Numbered from the stretch's first letter, positions 11,113 through 22,835 are shown. The stretch: DNA of 64,000 nt from Phragmites australis (GCF_958298935.1 NC_084939.1:26108001-26172000), one strand, 5' to 3'. Numbers and translations are program-made. The notes: generated by a model from the sequence alone, not told the origin.

Positions 11113-11119
11113 TTTTATA
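11113..11119 (-). promoter_or_regulatory. TATA box of the CCT gene
   Basis: TATAAAA on the minus strand, about 68 bp upstream of the ATG at 11045, leaving a leader of roughly 35 bp. Confidence 0.6.
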
Positions 11120-12944
11120 GACTGGACCGGACCGGACCCTGCTACTTAAACAAAGGATCGGAGGGGATACGTCAGAAAACGTGTGACATCCAAACCTAAC
11201 AAAACGGAGGCTGTTGCGCATAAACGTATAGGCGTAGCAGCTTTAATTTTGGTGTGCACGATTCCTCCATGTTATGCAAGAATTGGCTGAATGCAGCAGG
11301 CACCAACGCAACACCAAAAGCGCAATGCATGTGTTACTTCTGACAATGAGGAAAATCTCAATAGATTCTCAACACATCACAAGCAGAGAAAAAAATAAAT
11401 AAAAGCTGCAAGTCACGACTGCATGCATAGCAATTAGCAAGGAGACATGAACAAGTTGGGGATATGTCCTACCTTTTCCACTGGTATCCTTAAACGATAT
11501 GCCCTGGACACCAGAAGACATGCCTTTTTATTTTATTTTTTCCAGCACGCCTACAGACATGTATGCCCAACTTGCAATTGACTGCAACGCAGCAACAGGA
11601 CCTACCACTTGATCCATGACGCCAAGTGCGCATTATAGGGACTTCAAATGCCAAAATATTTGCTTGATTCTAACTAAGGTTTCAACATTTCCTGATCATT
11701 TCTTAGTCAGAAGAACAGGATGCATGGGCACAAAATGGCAAAGGTAAGGAACTCATGCAATTCATTCATATCCATATCTGGAAAAACAAATAAGCTCACC
11801 GAATGATGATCAGGATTTAACACAAGTCAAGAATGACAGACCGTCATTGGCAAAACTTTGTCCCTCCAACCGCACTAGCTCCTATGATTAGCTTCAGAAG
11901 TGACATCTCCCAAGATTTCGGTGGGGAAGAATGATATGATACGCCCTTTGAACAATGCAGCCTACAAGATTGAGCCCCACAGGAATCTGTGTGGTTTCGA
12001 GCATCAATTGGACACAAGTTTGCTGCTATATACCCAGTAGCCCAGGACGCTGCTTTCAGTTGGCAATTGGTTGGTAAGATCACTCGAGTGTCCTTAGCCA
12101 ATCACAGCACTCCCTGCACCTATTGTGGTTACAGCTTCTGATGAATCTCTACAGTAGCCCACTCAAGAATTGTGTATCACATTGACATAACCTGACGACA
12201 CAAGGTCGCCAACCTTCAAGTGGGCTTAGCCAACCGACAAGATAAAGTCAAAGGGCACCATCAGCCTTTGACATGCAGCAAATTGCTTCAATTATGTACT
12301 TTACAGTTATTACGGCTTCCTTTTAGATACAACCAGCATCAATTTCTGAATTTAAAGAAGAGTACCCTTGCAACCACACCAACTAAACCACTCCAGTGCA
12401 TAGAAAAATTAAGAGGATGCATCATAGAGAGGTGGGGAAGAAGGAACGACTGTTTCACTGAGGGTTGCCTGTTTGTATCACTCATGTAGGATGAAAACAA
12501 GTGGGACTAATAGGATAGCGTGCAGTCCCCCTAGATTTTGCTTTTCTTCTACTGGGTCAACTATAAAAATAGTCACACCACTATAGCATCAGTGGCCATG
12601 CAATGATTGTTTAGTTGATGTGTATGAAGAGTGTATAGAAATTAGCATCGGACTATAGAAAGATCTGCAACTATACCAATAACTGGGAATTAAGAACCAA
12701 AATTTCGCTATCATCCTAAATTAACTACAATATGATGCATCAGGTAAAAAAAAATTCTCGAAGGGACGGCAAGAGAATTGCCCAACATTATTAGAAGAAG
12801 GAAAAAAAATGAAAGGTTTAGTACATCATAGAGGCTCCTGGAGAGAGTAGCAACTCATGGTAGCCATGAAGGAATAACTACCCCCCTTCAGGTGAAACAG
12901 AAACTGAAAAAGGTAGAAAGTGCAAATTAAACGCTTACAAACTT
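11120..12944. other. Upstream/intergenic region, no gene recognised
   Basis: Includes the probable promoter of the CCT gene. Short ORFs (for example 12101-11844 minus and 12220-12489 plus) match nothing I know. Moderately AT-rich, no clear transposon ends. Confidence 0.4.
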
Positions 12945-13560
12945 GATTACCAACAACTTAGGTCAGTCTCAAGCGTGCCCATATGCCATTGAATGCATAT
13001 CAATGTTCCCTTTATCTTGTACGCCACCGTATTCTCCTTAGAAAATTCTCTTATTTCGTTCCTTCCAAATGTTTCACCAGTACATGATGTCTCCATCAAA
13101 TTTTTCCCGATGGTGCTTCTCAAATTCCAGGCATGCTTTTTTCCACCCTATTCCGATGGTGTTGTAGCCTTGTAGATTTGGTAGCCCTGTAAACGACATC
13201 CAAGTTGTGATATTCATCCAAACATGATGAGTGAAGTGGCAGGTTTTGCATAAGTGCTTCAACATTTCGTCTTGTGTTAGGCAGAGCTTACAGAGTTGAT
13301 GATGAGGCCAACCTCCGTTTGCAAGATTGTCCGCACTTAGGATTTTGTTTTGGATAAGCACCCACGCAAAGAATTTGCATTTCGGCTCTGTTTTCGCTTT
13401 CCAAACTAGTTTCATATCAAAATTGTTGTAAGTACCTGTAAACTGAATTTGGTAAGCACTCTTGCACGTGTATTTTCCGTGTGCTGTCCATCTCCAAGTG
13501 ATTGTATCACTAAGATCAGGGTTTAGGGAGTATTCCTTCCCATAGCCACACTAGTTACTC
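12945..13560 (-). pseudogene. LINE retrotransposon relic (reverse-transcriptase zinc-binding domain)
   Basis: The minus-strand frame gives ITWRWTAHGKYTCKSAYQIQ followed by LVWKAKTEPKCKFFAWVLIQ and then CKLCLTQDEMLKHL with a C-x2-C pair and downstream His/Cys. This is the zf-RVT domain at the C-terminus of plant L1-type LINE ORF2. The trailing WNIWKERNKRIF motif also fits, interrupted by a stop (W-stop-N) at about 13074. No RT core or poly(A) tail is visible, so it is a fragment. Confidence 0.8.
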
Positions 13561-14879
13561 GCGCTTTTGATGAGTGGATAGTTGTCCTAAGTTTCGAATC
13601 CAGTTATGATCAGTAAGACTTTTGTGCACCGTCGAATTCTTTCTTTTTGACTTTGCATGTAAGGTTTTGGCAATGTTTCTAGGTGCCTGGCCATCGACCT
13701 GGAGTGCCAAAAGGATATGTTTTCCTACCATCAGGCAAATTGCAAATCACTATTCATAAGTAATGTGAAGTTAGATACAACCAACCGATCGTTTCAAATG
13801 GCATAAGCATTAGCCTAATGAGACCACATAGATAGAGGATGATATGACTTCTCATTTCGGTGGCATGCATGATATGGAGGAAGTATTTCGGTTCTGCCCC
13901 CACACCTTCCTCTATATGCACTAATGGAGTTAGACCTTTTATCGTGGTCATGGTCTCTAGAACCTTTTCACATCAAATTCAGTAGAACCAAGGCCAGTTT
14001 GCATTCGCTGTGTTTTACAGTGGAATCTTGTTAGTTAGAGGAATCCTTACATATTCTTTTTTTTTTACGGGAATCTTTACAGATTCTAATATAGGATTTT
14101 GCTTTACACCTCCATAAAAGGTGTTTCTAATTAGTAACTGCATCCAAAATTTAAACTAATTAAGTGCTTTTGAAAAACCTCCACAATGTTAAACAAAGCC
14201 TTACTAAAGTTCGCCCGTGCTTCTGTTTCCTTTCAATATAGTTTATTCTTTTAAGAGAAACCATCATGTAGTCTATGTTACCATGAAAACTACATCGATA
14301 AAATAGAAAATAGAAAGGAGAGAAAATGAGATAAATACACATCCAACTTAATCTTTCCAAAAGGCATTTCAGAAGAGAGTAAAGGATTTGTCTTGATTTA
14401 TTATACTTTAGGCGACATGGGGGCACACCACTTTTTGAATGTCATTTACTCCAAGTTATAATTTTGCAGGAACCAGGTAGCAATATAACTTGACGCTACT
14501 TCAGAAAGGTAACAGGAGTTCGGATCCTCCATATTGGCCATAGATGACGATCTAAGTGCAGGTACATTTCAATTAAGAGAAGAAGCTGCTCCAATTGAGG
14601 CACTATGTGCAAACTTTTAGGTATGATTCTCTTTTACATGTTTACAGGTTATGGTAAATAAGTTTGCGTTTTCAAATACAAATTTATCATTCTTCTTTAC
14701 TGTAGGTAGCAACACATTCCTGTCAGAGTGAAATCGAACCTTACACAGGCTTGACCAGGCATCTTACTTTTCATACTTTCTTCTTGAAATGCACAGATTT
14801 AAGGAAACCCAAGAAAGGACGATAAGCTGGATGATGCGACCTTAATGTATGTCTCTGCTTTTCTGCAAAATTAACAAGA
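13561..14879. other. Intergenic region, nothing recognised
   Basis: AT-rich with short poly-T runs near 14060. No ORF with family motifs, no terminal repeats found. Confidence 0.4.
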
Positions 14880-15250
14880 TGAGAAACAAGTTGAAATGTG
14901 CCTTGGTTTATATGTGATGAGTGATTGATAAGGGTGTCAATTTGGTTTGTCGAATTTCGGGTTGCTTGAGCTTATTTCTCTTGAATTGCTTCCAGAATGC
15001 GGAGTATCCGCATTTCTTTTCGGATAGTCTGCAGATATGCAGAGGGTCCGCTTTTTTCTCCGGATGTTTTTTCGGACTCTCCGAACTTTCTGATTTGCGT
15101 GCTGTATTTCCGCTGAGTTCTTGTTTCTCCATGGTTTGATTCTCTTTTAGAGGTGCGTTGGGTGATAAAATAGGAGAACGCCATCTGTTTCATAAGAAAT
15201 TTGTTGAGGCGTCTATTCACCGTCTTCTAGTCGCCACTCTGGATCATACA
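14880..15250 (+). repeat. 5' LTR of a degraded Copia element (candidate)
   Basis: Starts TGAGAAACAAG, ends ATCATACA, and is followed two bases later by TGGTATCAGAACTGG (15253-), a typical Copia primer-binding site. Contains paired 'CGGAGTATCCG' / 'CGGACTCTCCG' motifs. The first ~123 bp recur at 18333-18455 with roughly 10% mismatch. Confidence 0.65.
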
Positions 15251-15313
15251 ATTGGTATCAGAACTGGTTCGATCACTTGTTGATCTTAACCGGCTTTGTG
15301 ATCCGTAGGCGAT

Positions 15314-15500
15314 ATGGAGAGAAGTGGAAAGATTCCGCTGTTTGATGACCGTGATTTTTCATACCCGAAGGTGCGTATGAAGGCTTATCTCTTAAGCCAA
15401 GGAAGTGCAATTTGAGAGGTAGTTGATTCTAACTACGATATCACTGTTGCTCGCAAGATTCAGTTTCAAATCGAACGGTATGAGTCTAACAACAAGACCA
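15314..15500 (+). pseudogene. Copia gag N-terminal fragment
   Basis: ATG at 15314 opens a frame with SYPKVRMKAYLLSQG and, after an in-frame TGA, EVVDSNYDIT. This is the DUF4219/UBN2-type Gag start of grass Copia elements. The homology stops abruptly near 15500, so the element is truncated. Confidence 0.7.
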
Positions 15501-15504
15501 GAAA

Positions 15505-16288
15505 TATTTACATTGACGCAAATTTATGGCTCAAAAATAATGTAAATTCATTATTCTCTCTCACTCTCCCTAGAGATATAGATCTAGAGAGAGAAAAAAT
15601 TCCCATTCATGATGAAACCTCCTAAGATTAAAAAACTTCAAATTCTAGCTATATTTTTAAAATATAATGCTAGAATCATATGAATCTATACAATTGAATC
15701 AATATTGGCAATTAATTTTAGCTAATTTGATGATCTAAATGGCAAGAATCATGAGCATCTCTAGATCACATCTAAACCCTAATTAAACCTTAAATCTAAA
15801 TCTAAACTTCAAAAAAATACTAGCTAGGGATGAGATACCTTTACTTTAGATGGCTTCTCCAAAGAATTCAAAAACAAAATATTTCCCCCTTACTTTCCAA
15901 ATTCGCCGCCACCTTGAGCTCTACTGTTGGAACGGTAGAGCTCTCTGTCTGAATGGAGCTACCCGATTGGATGCACTATTTATAGAGCTATTTTCATATG
16001 CGGTTCTTTATGTAAATCACCTGTGTAAATAGCTCTATTTACACATATAATTTACATAAGAAATCGTATGTGAAAATAGAGTATTTTCATAGGCGGTTCC
16101 TTATGTAAATCGTCTGTGAAAATAGAGCTATTTCCATAAACGGTTCACATAAGAAACTGTCTGGGAAAATTAGTTTTCACAGACGCTCTATAACTGCACG
16201 GGGCCACAGTCACTTACTCAGACGGTTTATTCTATGAACCACTGAAAAATAAAAACTAGATGTCTCAAAAAATAGCTTTGTAATAGTG
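15505..16288. mobile_element. CACTA-like relic with 'GCGGTTCnTTATGTAAATC' subterminal repeats
   Basis: Between 15985 and 16180 a motif of the type ATAGGCGGTTCCTTATGTAA alternates with its complement at least five times. The right end TTTGTAATAGTG (16277-16288) resembles an inverted CACTA terminus. The left end is not clear. Non-coding. Confidence 0.45.
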
Positions 16289-17083
16289 TCTAGACTACCT
16301 GACTGATGCCATATTTCTAATATGTTTGCCACTTGTATTTTCTGTTTTCTGACATGAACTACTATCCCCCTTGAGGCAACGTGTTTCTGAAACATGGTTC
16401 AGAGTTGCATCTCATTCCCTGTGATAGAGGTTGGAGCTGTGATTGTGTCTTTCTAGATGATACAATACATAATGGGGAAAACTTGACATAATAAGATTTG
16501 ATGTTAGCTGCTTGGTTGTACAATGTGACAAAGGATAATCTGTGAACAATATATATTCCCTTTACATCATTTTATGTTTGCACTTGGTGGCGCTGAGACA
16601 CAGTGGTTTATTTAGAGGTGTCTTTCTTCAAGAAAATTGAGTAACTGGCTGTGCGGCATTCTATCCTGATCACGGGGCGGGAGGAGGGATTCGGATCTAT
16701 TTCAGCTATCTATGCTGATGTATGGATGAAGAGAGCGTAATTTAAGTGTTGGTGTAGATTTTAGCTAGTCTTTTTTAGTTTTAATGGGATGGAGGGAACC
16801 ATAATTTGAATGTATGGATGATCTTGTACTTTTGGTGCAGATTTATGAATTTTTAATGAGTCAAGTTTCTCATTTTATTATGTCTTTTATTCTAAATTTT
16901 CATTGATTTTTTCTGACTTTTTGAGACTTCTTGTTCCCTGGGATTTTTACCCCCTCGGTCCCAAAACAACGGCAGGGAACATAACCCGATGAGAAAAATT
17001 CTCCCTAGTAAAATGAAATGCCCTCTAAATCCCTCTAGGGGATTTTTTCCCTCGACTCTTTTCCCTTGTTCTCAAATAATGCC
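16289..17083. other. Intergenic region, nothing recognised
   Basis: No gene or element end recognised; a stretch at 16940-17060 is rich in CCCTCTAGGGG-like short palindromes. Confidence 0.35.
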
Positions 17084-17086
17084 TTA

Positions 17087-17405
17087 GGTAGTGTTTGGTT
17101 GGAGAGCGACGTGGGATGATATGATTCCATTCATGTATTTAGGGATGGAATGGGATGGTCCGAAATCAGATATTTATTTGTTGGGTGGGATGAAACAAGT
17201 CTATTTTAGATTTCGAGCCCACCGTCACTGACACGTCCCAAGTGGGATGGCTGCGTTCAGCCTTTTTTTTGAACGGATCCGTCCCGAATCTTTAAAGAAT
17301 ATTATCTGATTCAGAACCATCTCATCCCACTGAACTCCAACCAAACAGCTCAAAAACGAGATAGAACCGCTCCGTCCCACCCTGTTCCACAAACCAAACA
17401 CTACT
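17087..17405. mobile_element. Tourist/PIF-Harbinger-like MITE
   Basis: 319 bp with terminal inverted repeats GGTAGTGTTTGGTT / AACCAAACACTACT (13 of 14 matching) flanked by the 3-bp target duplication TTA (17084-17086 and 17406-17408). It is non-coding. Size, TIR type and TWA target fit Tourist-like MITEs. Confidence 0.85.
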
Positions 17406-17990
17406 TTAGTGAAGGGGGTAGGACAACAATTGTGACGACACACAGTAGGGATCGGAGTGGGGAGAGCAAGCAATGACCGGAAGGAAAGGACCAGGGAGGC
17501 AAGTAGAACATGCAGAGGTACGTGTCCGCAGACGCTCCTCGAGCCTGAAGAGGAGCATCGAAGAGGGGTTGTGTGACGGCCAGATTCGTGTAGCGTAAGT
17601 GGACCGGATTAATGCCGCCCACACCACACAATAGGAAGTTACCATGTAACGAACTATCCATTTCGGAGATTCCCGTCGGACATCTGCTAGCCATTTTAGC
17701 CAACTTTTGCATCTTTAACCCTTCAGAGTGTTGTGCTGTGCTGTGCTGTGCTGCATGCCGTTTCAACCTTTCACGCACTCCTTGCGGCCATATAATCCAT
17801 GCATATCCTTGCTAGCTACTCCTATATATTATATAGTACTCCATCTAGTAGTGTGAGCATCCTATCGCATGCATGCTTTAAATTCCCTCGCTCCGCCGCG
17901 TCCCAAATGCGCACACTCCAATGGACTGGACCTCTCGATGTTCTGCCTAGTGGAAATATTAGGGCGTCATCAGAGGAAGCCGCTCATGGC
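17406..17990. other. Flank of MITE and 5' side of a pseudogene
   Basis: Contains a (TGTGC)n microsatellite near 17730-17752. No intact gene. The region 17860-17990 may be leader of the pseudogene that follows. Confidence 0.35.
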
Positions 17991-18330
17991 GGCGGCCAAG
18001 TGCAACTTCTCACTCGGCCTCACCGTCTGGGACTGCTCTTCGGCAACGACCATGGCTTCTGGTCGGGTCTCATCGTCGCCACCACCATCACGGCAGGGGC
18101 GCGACTCCACGTGGGCTGCAATCGCACGCGCCCACAGCGCCGCCATGAGTTCTGTCTATGGCGTGCTGGGCTGCCTCCTCATCTCGCAGCAGTGGCTCCT
18201 GACGATGGACTGACGCTTCCTGGCCCTCCTCCCCTGGATGGTCCTCGCCACCTTCCACAAACGAAGCTGTGCCTACGGCCCCACCGGCGGAGTGGCGGCC
18301 ACGCTATCAGCCATCATCATCGTGGAGCAG
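17991..18330 (+). pseudogene. Fragment of a small hydrophobic (membrane?) protein gene
   Basis: The plus strand reads MAAAKCNFSLGLTVWDC, then in a second frame LFGNDHGFWSGLIVATTITA, then in a third frame RDSTWAAIARAHSAAMSSVY...LISQQWLLTM, and after a TGA, RFLALLPWMVLATFHKR and GGVAATLSAIIIVE. The pieces form one continuous hydrophobic protein broken by about two frameshifts and one stop. GC-rich codon use supports a former host gene. I do not recognise the family. It abuts the LTR copy at 18333, so it may have been trapped or cut by that element. Confidence 0.55.
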
Positions 18331-18332
18331 CG

Positions 18333-18455
18333 TGAGAAATCAAATTGAAATGTGTCTTAATTTATATCTGATGAGTGATTGATAATGTTGTCTATTTAGT
18401 TTGTCGAATTTCGGATTGCTTGAGCTTGTTTCTCTTGAATTGCTTCCAGAATGTG
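18333..18455 (+). repeat. Truncated second copy of the 14880-15250 LTR
   Basis: Begins TGAGAAATCAAATTG and tracks 14880-15002 with about 13 mismatches and one indel, then is cut off where the Gypsy relic sequence begins. Confidence 0.6.
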
Positions 18456-18639
18456 GATCTCGTTCCCTCTTTCTCCTTGAACGGGAGAGGACCAGCTGTG
18501 AACAGGCCCTTTCTTCCATCACAAACAGGCAGTCTTCCGTTCAAGGATTGCTTGTGCAATTTAACAAGCTCGTTAACTATCCATCTATTTCTTTCCCGTG
18601 ATTTCGATTCCAGAGTAATCAACACATGCCCTTGTTGGC

Positions 18640-19409
18640 GGCGTGGAAAAGGCCCCAGCTCTCAGCTGCGGCACGGCCACCTCGTGCTGCGCCGCTACGA
18701 TTGCCACGACCGCCCCTCCCCCCCGATGGTGCCCCGGCCTGATACCCCAGCGCCTCTGCCAGAGTTGGATTTGCCCCTCGGCGTATTGACGGTGGCTCCA
18801 GGACCCACGGGCCAGGTCAAGGTGTCTGCTTCGACTCCTGACTTGCTCTCGTGGGTCAGCCGTTTCCTGACCGCCGTTCACAAACTGGTTGAAGAGAAGG
18901 AGACAACGACCAACAGATGCGCCGAGCTGGAGAAGCAGCTGGCTGATTGTAGAGGAGGTGCGGCGAGTTCTCCCAAGAGAAAAGCCGCGCTGGCCACTGA
19001 GCGCTCCCAGCTCAAGGAGAATGAGTGCACTACCCTCAACATTCTCCGGGAATCCTTCGGAGCGCTGACGGATCCCCTAGGTAGCCACGGGCTACGGGTG
19101 ATCGAGCCGAAGGATGACCACACCGCCCGAGTCTGGGCCTACGCCCTCCGGGTCTTCGCGGAGCACTTCTCTAAGCTCCTTGCCACCCGGGCTTTTAGGG
19201 GCGCGGAGGACGTTTCGCATGCAGTGAGGGCAACCGCGGAGTATGTCTTCCGGTGCTACCACAACCGTGACCCCAACTTCAACCTGGACTAGGTCCGGGA
19301 AGGGGCCACGGATGCCGGACCATAAGCCGAGGAGAGACTTCAGTGGGAGTGCCAGGGGGCGGTGGACTACGTGACGTCCATCTTACGGGTGGAGGCTGCC
19401 GAAGAGTAA
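18640..19409 (+). pseudogene. Relic of the Tat-Gypsy antisense ORF (C-terminal part)
   Basis: The frame to the TAG at 19290-19292 contains a coiled-coil segment (KLVEEKETTTNRCAELEKQL) and then YVFRCYHNRDPNF, matching HVLACYRSRDPNF near the end of the antisense ORF at 42327-45518. After the stop, similarity continues (VREGATDAG; DYVTSILRVEAAEE) to 19409. The order and strand relative to the pol relic at 20770-21830 match the complete element. Confidence 0.7.
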
Positions 19410-19799
19410 AAAACTCAATTGTAACCTTTGTTATGTAAATTTTTTTGAATGGAGCCCCACGCCTTTATTTCCTGAAAAGATTGTGTTGTTGTCGTCGTAG
19501 AGTTCTCGGAGTGTCCGAGCCTCCCGCCCGAACCGATCTGTCGCCCACGCCGATTGGCCCTCGAGCCCTCATCGAATCCCCGACCATATCCGTCGACCAC
19601 CCTTCCGACTGACAATCCTTGGAGGTGGCGGCCAGATGTGTGCGGGGGTCTGTGGCCGAATGGGCAAGTACTTCGAGCGACCTTCAAGGTGCGTTGCACC
19701 GACCACTCGCACCACGTGATGGTCCTAGGTTACACCAGTAGGGTTCGTCCGGCTGACACCGGTGTGGGTTGCGCTTTGTTTTTCGACTAGCCTGCCGGG
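19410..19799. other. Gypsy relic spacer
   Basis: GC-rich, with CTCGGAGTGTCCGAG-type palindromic text as in the spacer of the complete Tat-like element. No gene. Confidence 0.35.
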
Positions 19800-20181
19800 A
19801 GGAGTTGCTCGGGGTGAAGAGGGATCTGGAATGGGTGACCAGGGAAAGCACCCAATAGAGGGAGGAGTTCTATGACTGCCTTCGTTGCTGCCGGGAAGAT
19901 TTCTATGCGGTACGAAAGGAACTCGAGCGGCTAACCAAGGAGAGCGACGAGCGGCGAGTGGCGTTCTACAACCAACTCAGCCGAGCCTTCACCCCCTTTG
20001 ACTCGTTGCTTCGGTCCGCTGGCGTCCAAGTCCGTCTGACCCCTGGGAACACCGTGCCGGTCATGTCGAGTGGTTCCTGGCGACATCCGAGGGCAGGTGG
20101 CCTTGAGCAGAGGATTCGCGAGACCGTTGGAGACCATCTTTTCGAGGTCGGAGTCTCTGGCGCCTGCCTGGTCCTTGCCTG
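19800..20181 (+). pseudogene. Retroelement-derived coiled-coil ORF fragment
   Basis: The plus-strand frame gives LLGVKRDLEWVTREST, a stop, then EEFYDCLRCCREDFYAVRKE and LERLTKESDERRVAFYNQLS, a charged helical protein typical of the accessory ORFs in grass Gypsy elements. It ends at a stop at 20180-20182. Exact family not determined. Confidence 0.4.
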
Positions 20182-20765
20182 AGTCAGTGATCACTTCCCC
20201 GACCTGGACCTCTTGCCGGGAGTCGGCGCCGGCTTTGAAGGTACTCGAATGATCGTGGAGGAACTCGCCCGGGATGATTCATTTTTGTATGCTGTTCATT
20301 CCTGTCTGTGGACCATCCGGTTCGACCCCCTTAGGGGTATTTTTGGGTCCTAGGAGGAATGTCGTAGTTTTATCTGGAACCAATCCCTGGGCTTTGTACT
20401 GACGACCATTTGGCCCTTATGTGGTTTTTCTCCATGTTTGGATGATGAATAGTCTTCGAAGTGCCTGTATCGCTTGGGGAGGATTGCATTGAGCCGCTCG
20501 CGAGCAACATTCTTGGTGTTGAGGGAGACCTTTAGCACGACGAGCCTTTCAGTGGCAACCAGCGCTCAACCCGATTTAGTACTTGCGGCAATATGGTCGT
20601 TAACCCTTAGGCACCTTTACCCTGTCATTGTGCAAGCGGGTTAGCTTTGGATCTCGTCCCGTCAACACCAGCGAGCGGGCTAACAAATCTCAGAATTTGG
20701 CGAGAAACCGCGTTTGTCCATAGAGTCCTGCAACATAAAGGGTTTGATTGCTTTAATTTGGAAAA
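20182..20765. other. Gypsy relic, nothing coding recognised
   Basis: Retroelement-like composition, no clear domain. Confidence 0.3.
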
Positions 20766-20767
20766 AC

Positions 20768-21835
20768 TTACAAGTCATGTCCACGCTCGTCCAGAAGGTC
20801 TTGCAAAATAGTCAAACAGGCTTGTCTCCGAGCTGCCTCATACCAGTCAACCCGACTACATGAGGCCGAGAAACTGGAGGTTGTTAGTGACCCGCGACCA
20901 ATTTCATGTGTGGTGGTCATGGCCATACCTGAGGTCAGGAATTTATGACTGCCTGGGGCTTTAGAGAACGGTCCCACAATGTCCAGCCCCTAGACAACGA
21001 CAAGCCGAGAGAGTGGTATGGTTTGCAGTGCCCGGGCTGGTAGGTAGGTATTCCGGTCGTGGTGCTGGCACGACTCGCACCTTTTCACCTGCTCACGAGC
21101 ACCCTGGAGGGCGGTGGGAGGTCCGGCCTCCACGTCTTCCTCCGAGGGTGTTAGGGAGCGTTGTGCTCCCCCCATCCTGAGTGATGTACTTCAGTAAAGG
21201 GTCGTTGCTCACTTGGTGGTAGAGGCGTCCCTCTACCAAGGAGGATTCTCGCGGTTAGCCCGCTGACCTTTTCTGCTGACACATCATCGTCAGAGGTTGC
21301 TTGATTCTGAAGGTAGTCCGAGATCTGATCCATTCAAATCGTACCTGAATCGAGTAGGGCGTCCACATAGTGTCCACCCGAGGTCGACAACACCAAGGGA
21401 GGCATTGCCTCCAAAGTTGTTGCCTCTGGTGTTCTGTTTCTAAGCGGAGCATCCCTTCCACTCCGGCCCGAGACCGCAGCGGGTGGGCGTATGAGTCTTT
21501 TTCTCAAAGACTCCGATCGGGATAGGTTCGCAAGAAGAGGCTAGACGGGCCAGCCCATCGGCCAGGGAAGAAATCCTTGCGAGGGACGTGTGTAACTTCC
21601 CAGCTGATGGAGCGTTGCTCTAGCTTTCTCACTTCAGAGAGGTATGTCGCCATCGTCCGATCCGAGCACTGAAGACCCCTTGGCGACGGGGTTTCACCTA
21701 GTAGCGAGTCCCTCATCGCCAGTAGGTGTTTCTCCCTGCGTGGGCGATGCTCGTGTTCCGGTTAAGAGGCCCTCATACTCCGCTTCGCATTTAACAACTG
21801 GGAAAAATGGAATTGAACCATGTACCTGACGATAC
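20768..21835 (-). pseudogene. Degraded Gypsy pol (RNase H to integrase)
   Basis: Minus-strand pieces in several frames match the pol of the element at 40357-55258: an AEYEG RNase H motif near 21780; SEVRKLEQRSISWEVTHVPR (21640-21590), equivalent to AAVRKLEKRF...RYIPRRD; CESCQHHDRNTYLPARALQT (21080-21020), the integrase zinc-binding end; and GLDIVGPFSKAPGSHKF at about 20990-20940, the integrase core start. Many stops and frameshifts. With 18640-19409 it forms an old copy of the same element type. Confidence 0.7.
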
Positions 21836-22470
21836 ATGGTCCTGTGCTTGCTCCTTCCTGATCAGGAGGAAGCATGCCCCGCTTGACGACCAGTACCGCG
21901 TACGTGACCCTTTGAAATCCTGTAAGGTAGAACAAGGATTCCCCTTCCTGTGGGGAGTTATCGTTACTCATGCCCGAAGTTCGAGGTGTAGACCCTTCTG
22001 TTCGTCCTGGGGTTGAGCCTGCTCGGGGAAACGACACACACGATTAGTTCCCTGATATTCTTTTGTCGGATCGAATCATACCTGCCCGATGGTTTTGGTT
22101 CACGTCACGGAGCTGGGGGTGGCAGTCCTTGCGCGGTGAGTGATCCTCCGGGTGGGGCTGCCACCGAAGAAACCCGTTCCCCCAGAGCTTGCGGTTCGTG
22201 AGCTCTCCTTGGCGCCGGGAGCATGGATGCCTCAGCAGCCTCTCGGAGCCCTCGGATCCTAATCCGATGTCCTGAGTTTGGGACATATCGGCTCCGTCTG
22301 GGTCGTACCTAACGAAGAACACCTTACAGCAACTTGAATCACGAACTCGAAAATTGCTGACCGCCACACCCTCCCCTCCCTCTCCCACGACCCCTACACC
22401 CTCGTCCACAGGTACCGAGTCCACCTCTACCCCGAGACCATCCTCCAGTGCCATCCCTAACAGGTCCACT
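21836..22470. other. Gypsy relic continuation
   Basis: Retroelement-like GC-rich sequence 5' of the RNase H relic on the minus strand. The 141-codon minus ORF at 22469-22044 has no motif I recognise. Confidence 0.3.
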
Positions 22471-22735
22471 CACTAGGTGAAAAACAGATAAATGAGATAT
22501 AATTTAGTGACGGGTCCTTATACAACCCGTCACTTATGTAGTCTTGGGTCGGGACCGGATCATGACCCGTCACTGATGATAGGTAATAAGTGACGGGTCG
22601 TATCTAAAGTCGTCACTAATATATAACATATTAGTGACGGGTCTTCTTGAGCTATTCATGAGTGACGGATCATATTACAACCCGTTACTTATGATCTGGT
22701 ATTAGTGACGGGTCTCCCTGTTCCAATCATAACTG
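22471..22735. mobile_element. CACTA-like transposon terminal segment (TTAGTGACGGGT repeats)
   Basis: Starts CACTAGGTGAAAAAC at 22471 and carries about eight copies of TTAGTGACGGGT or its complement, in both orientations, typical subterminal repeats of grass CACTA elements. No matching right end was found, so it is probably a truncated or fossil end. Confidence 0.6.
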
Positions 22736-22743
22736 AGGAAGAT

Positions 22744-22835
22744 ACATTTTGCATATGACCCCTTCAAGCATGTATCTATGTTCAATATTACATTTTGCAT
22801 ATGACCCCTTCAAGCATGTATCTATGTTCAATATT
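22744..22835. repeat. Perfect 46-bp tandem duplication
   Basis: Two identical copies (22744-22789 and 22790-22835) beginning ACATTTTGCATATGACCCC. It lies downstream of the stop of the acidic-protein gene, so it may be in or near its 3' UTR. Confidence 0.9.

Noticed and set aside
11844..12101. 85-codon minus ORF with several Cys
   Set aside because: No recognisable family, no neighbours in frame, ordinary chance length.
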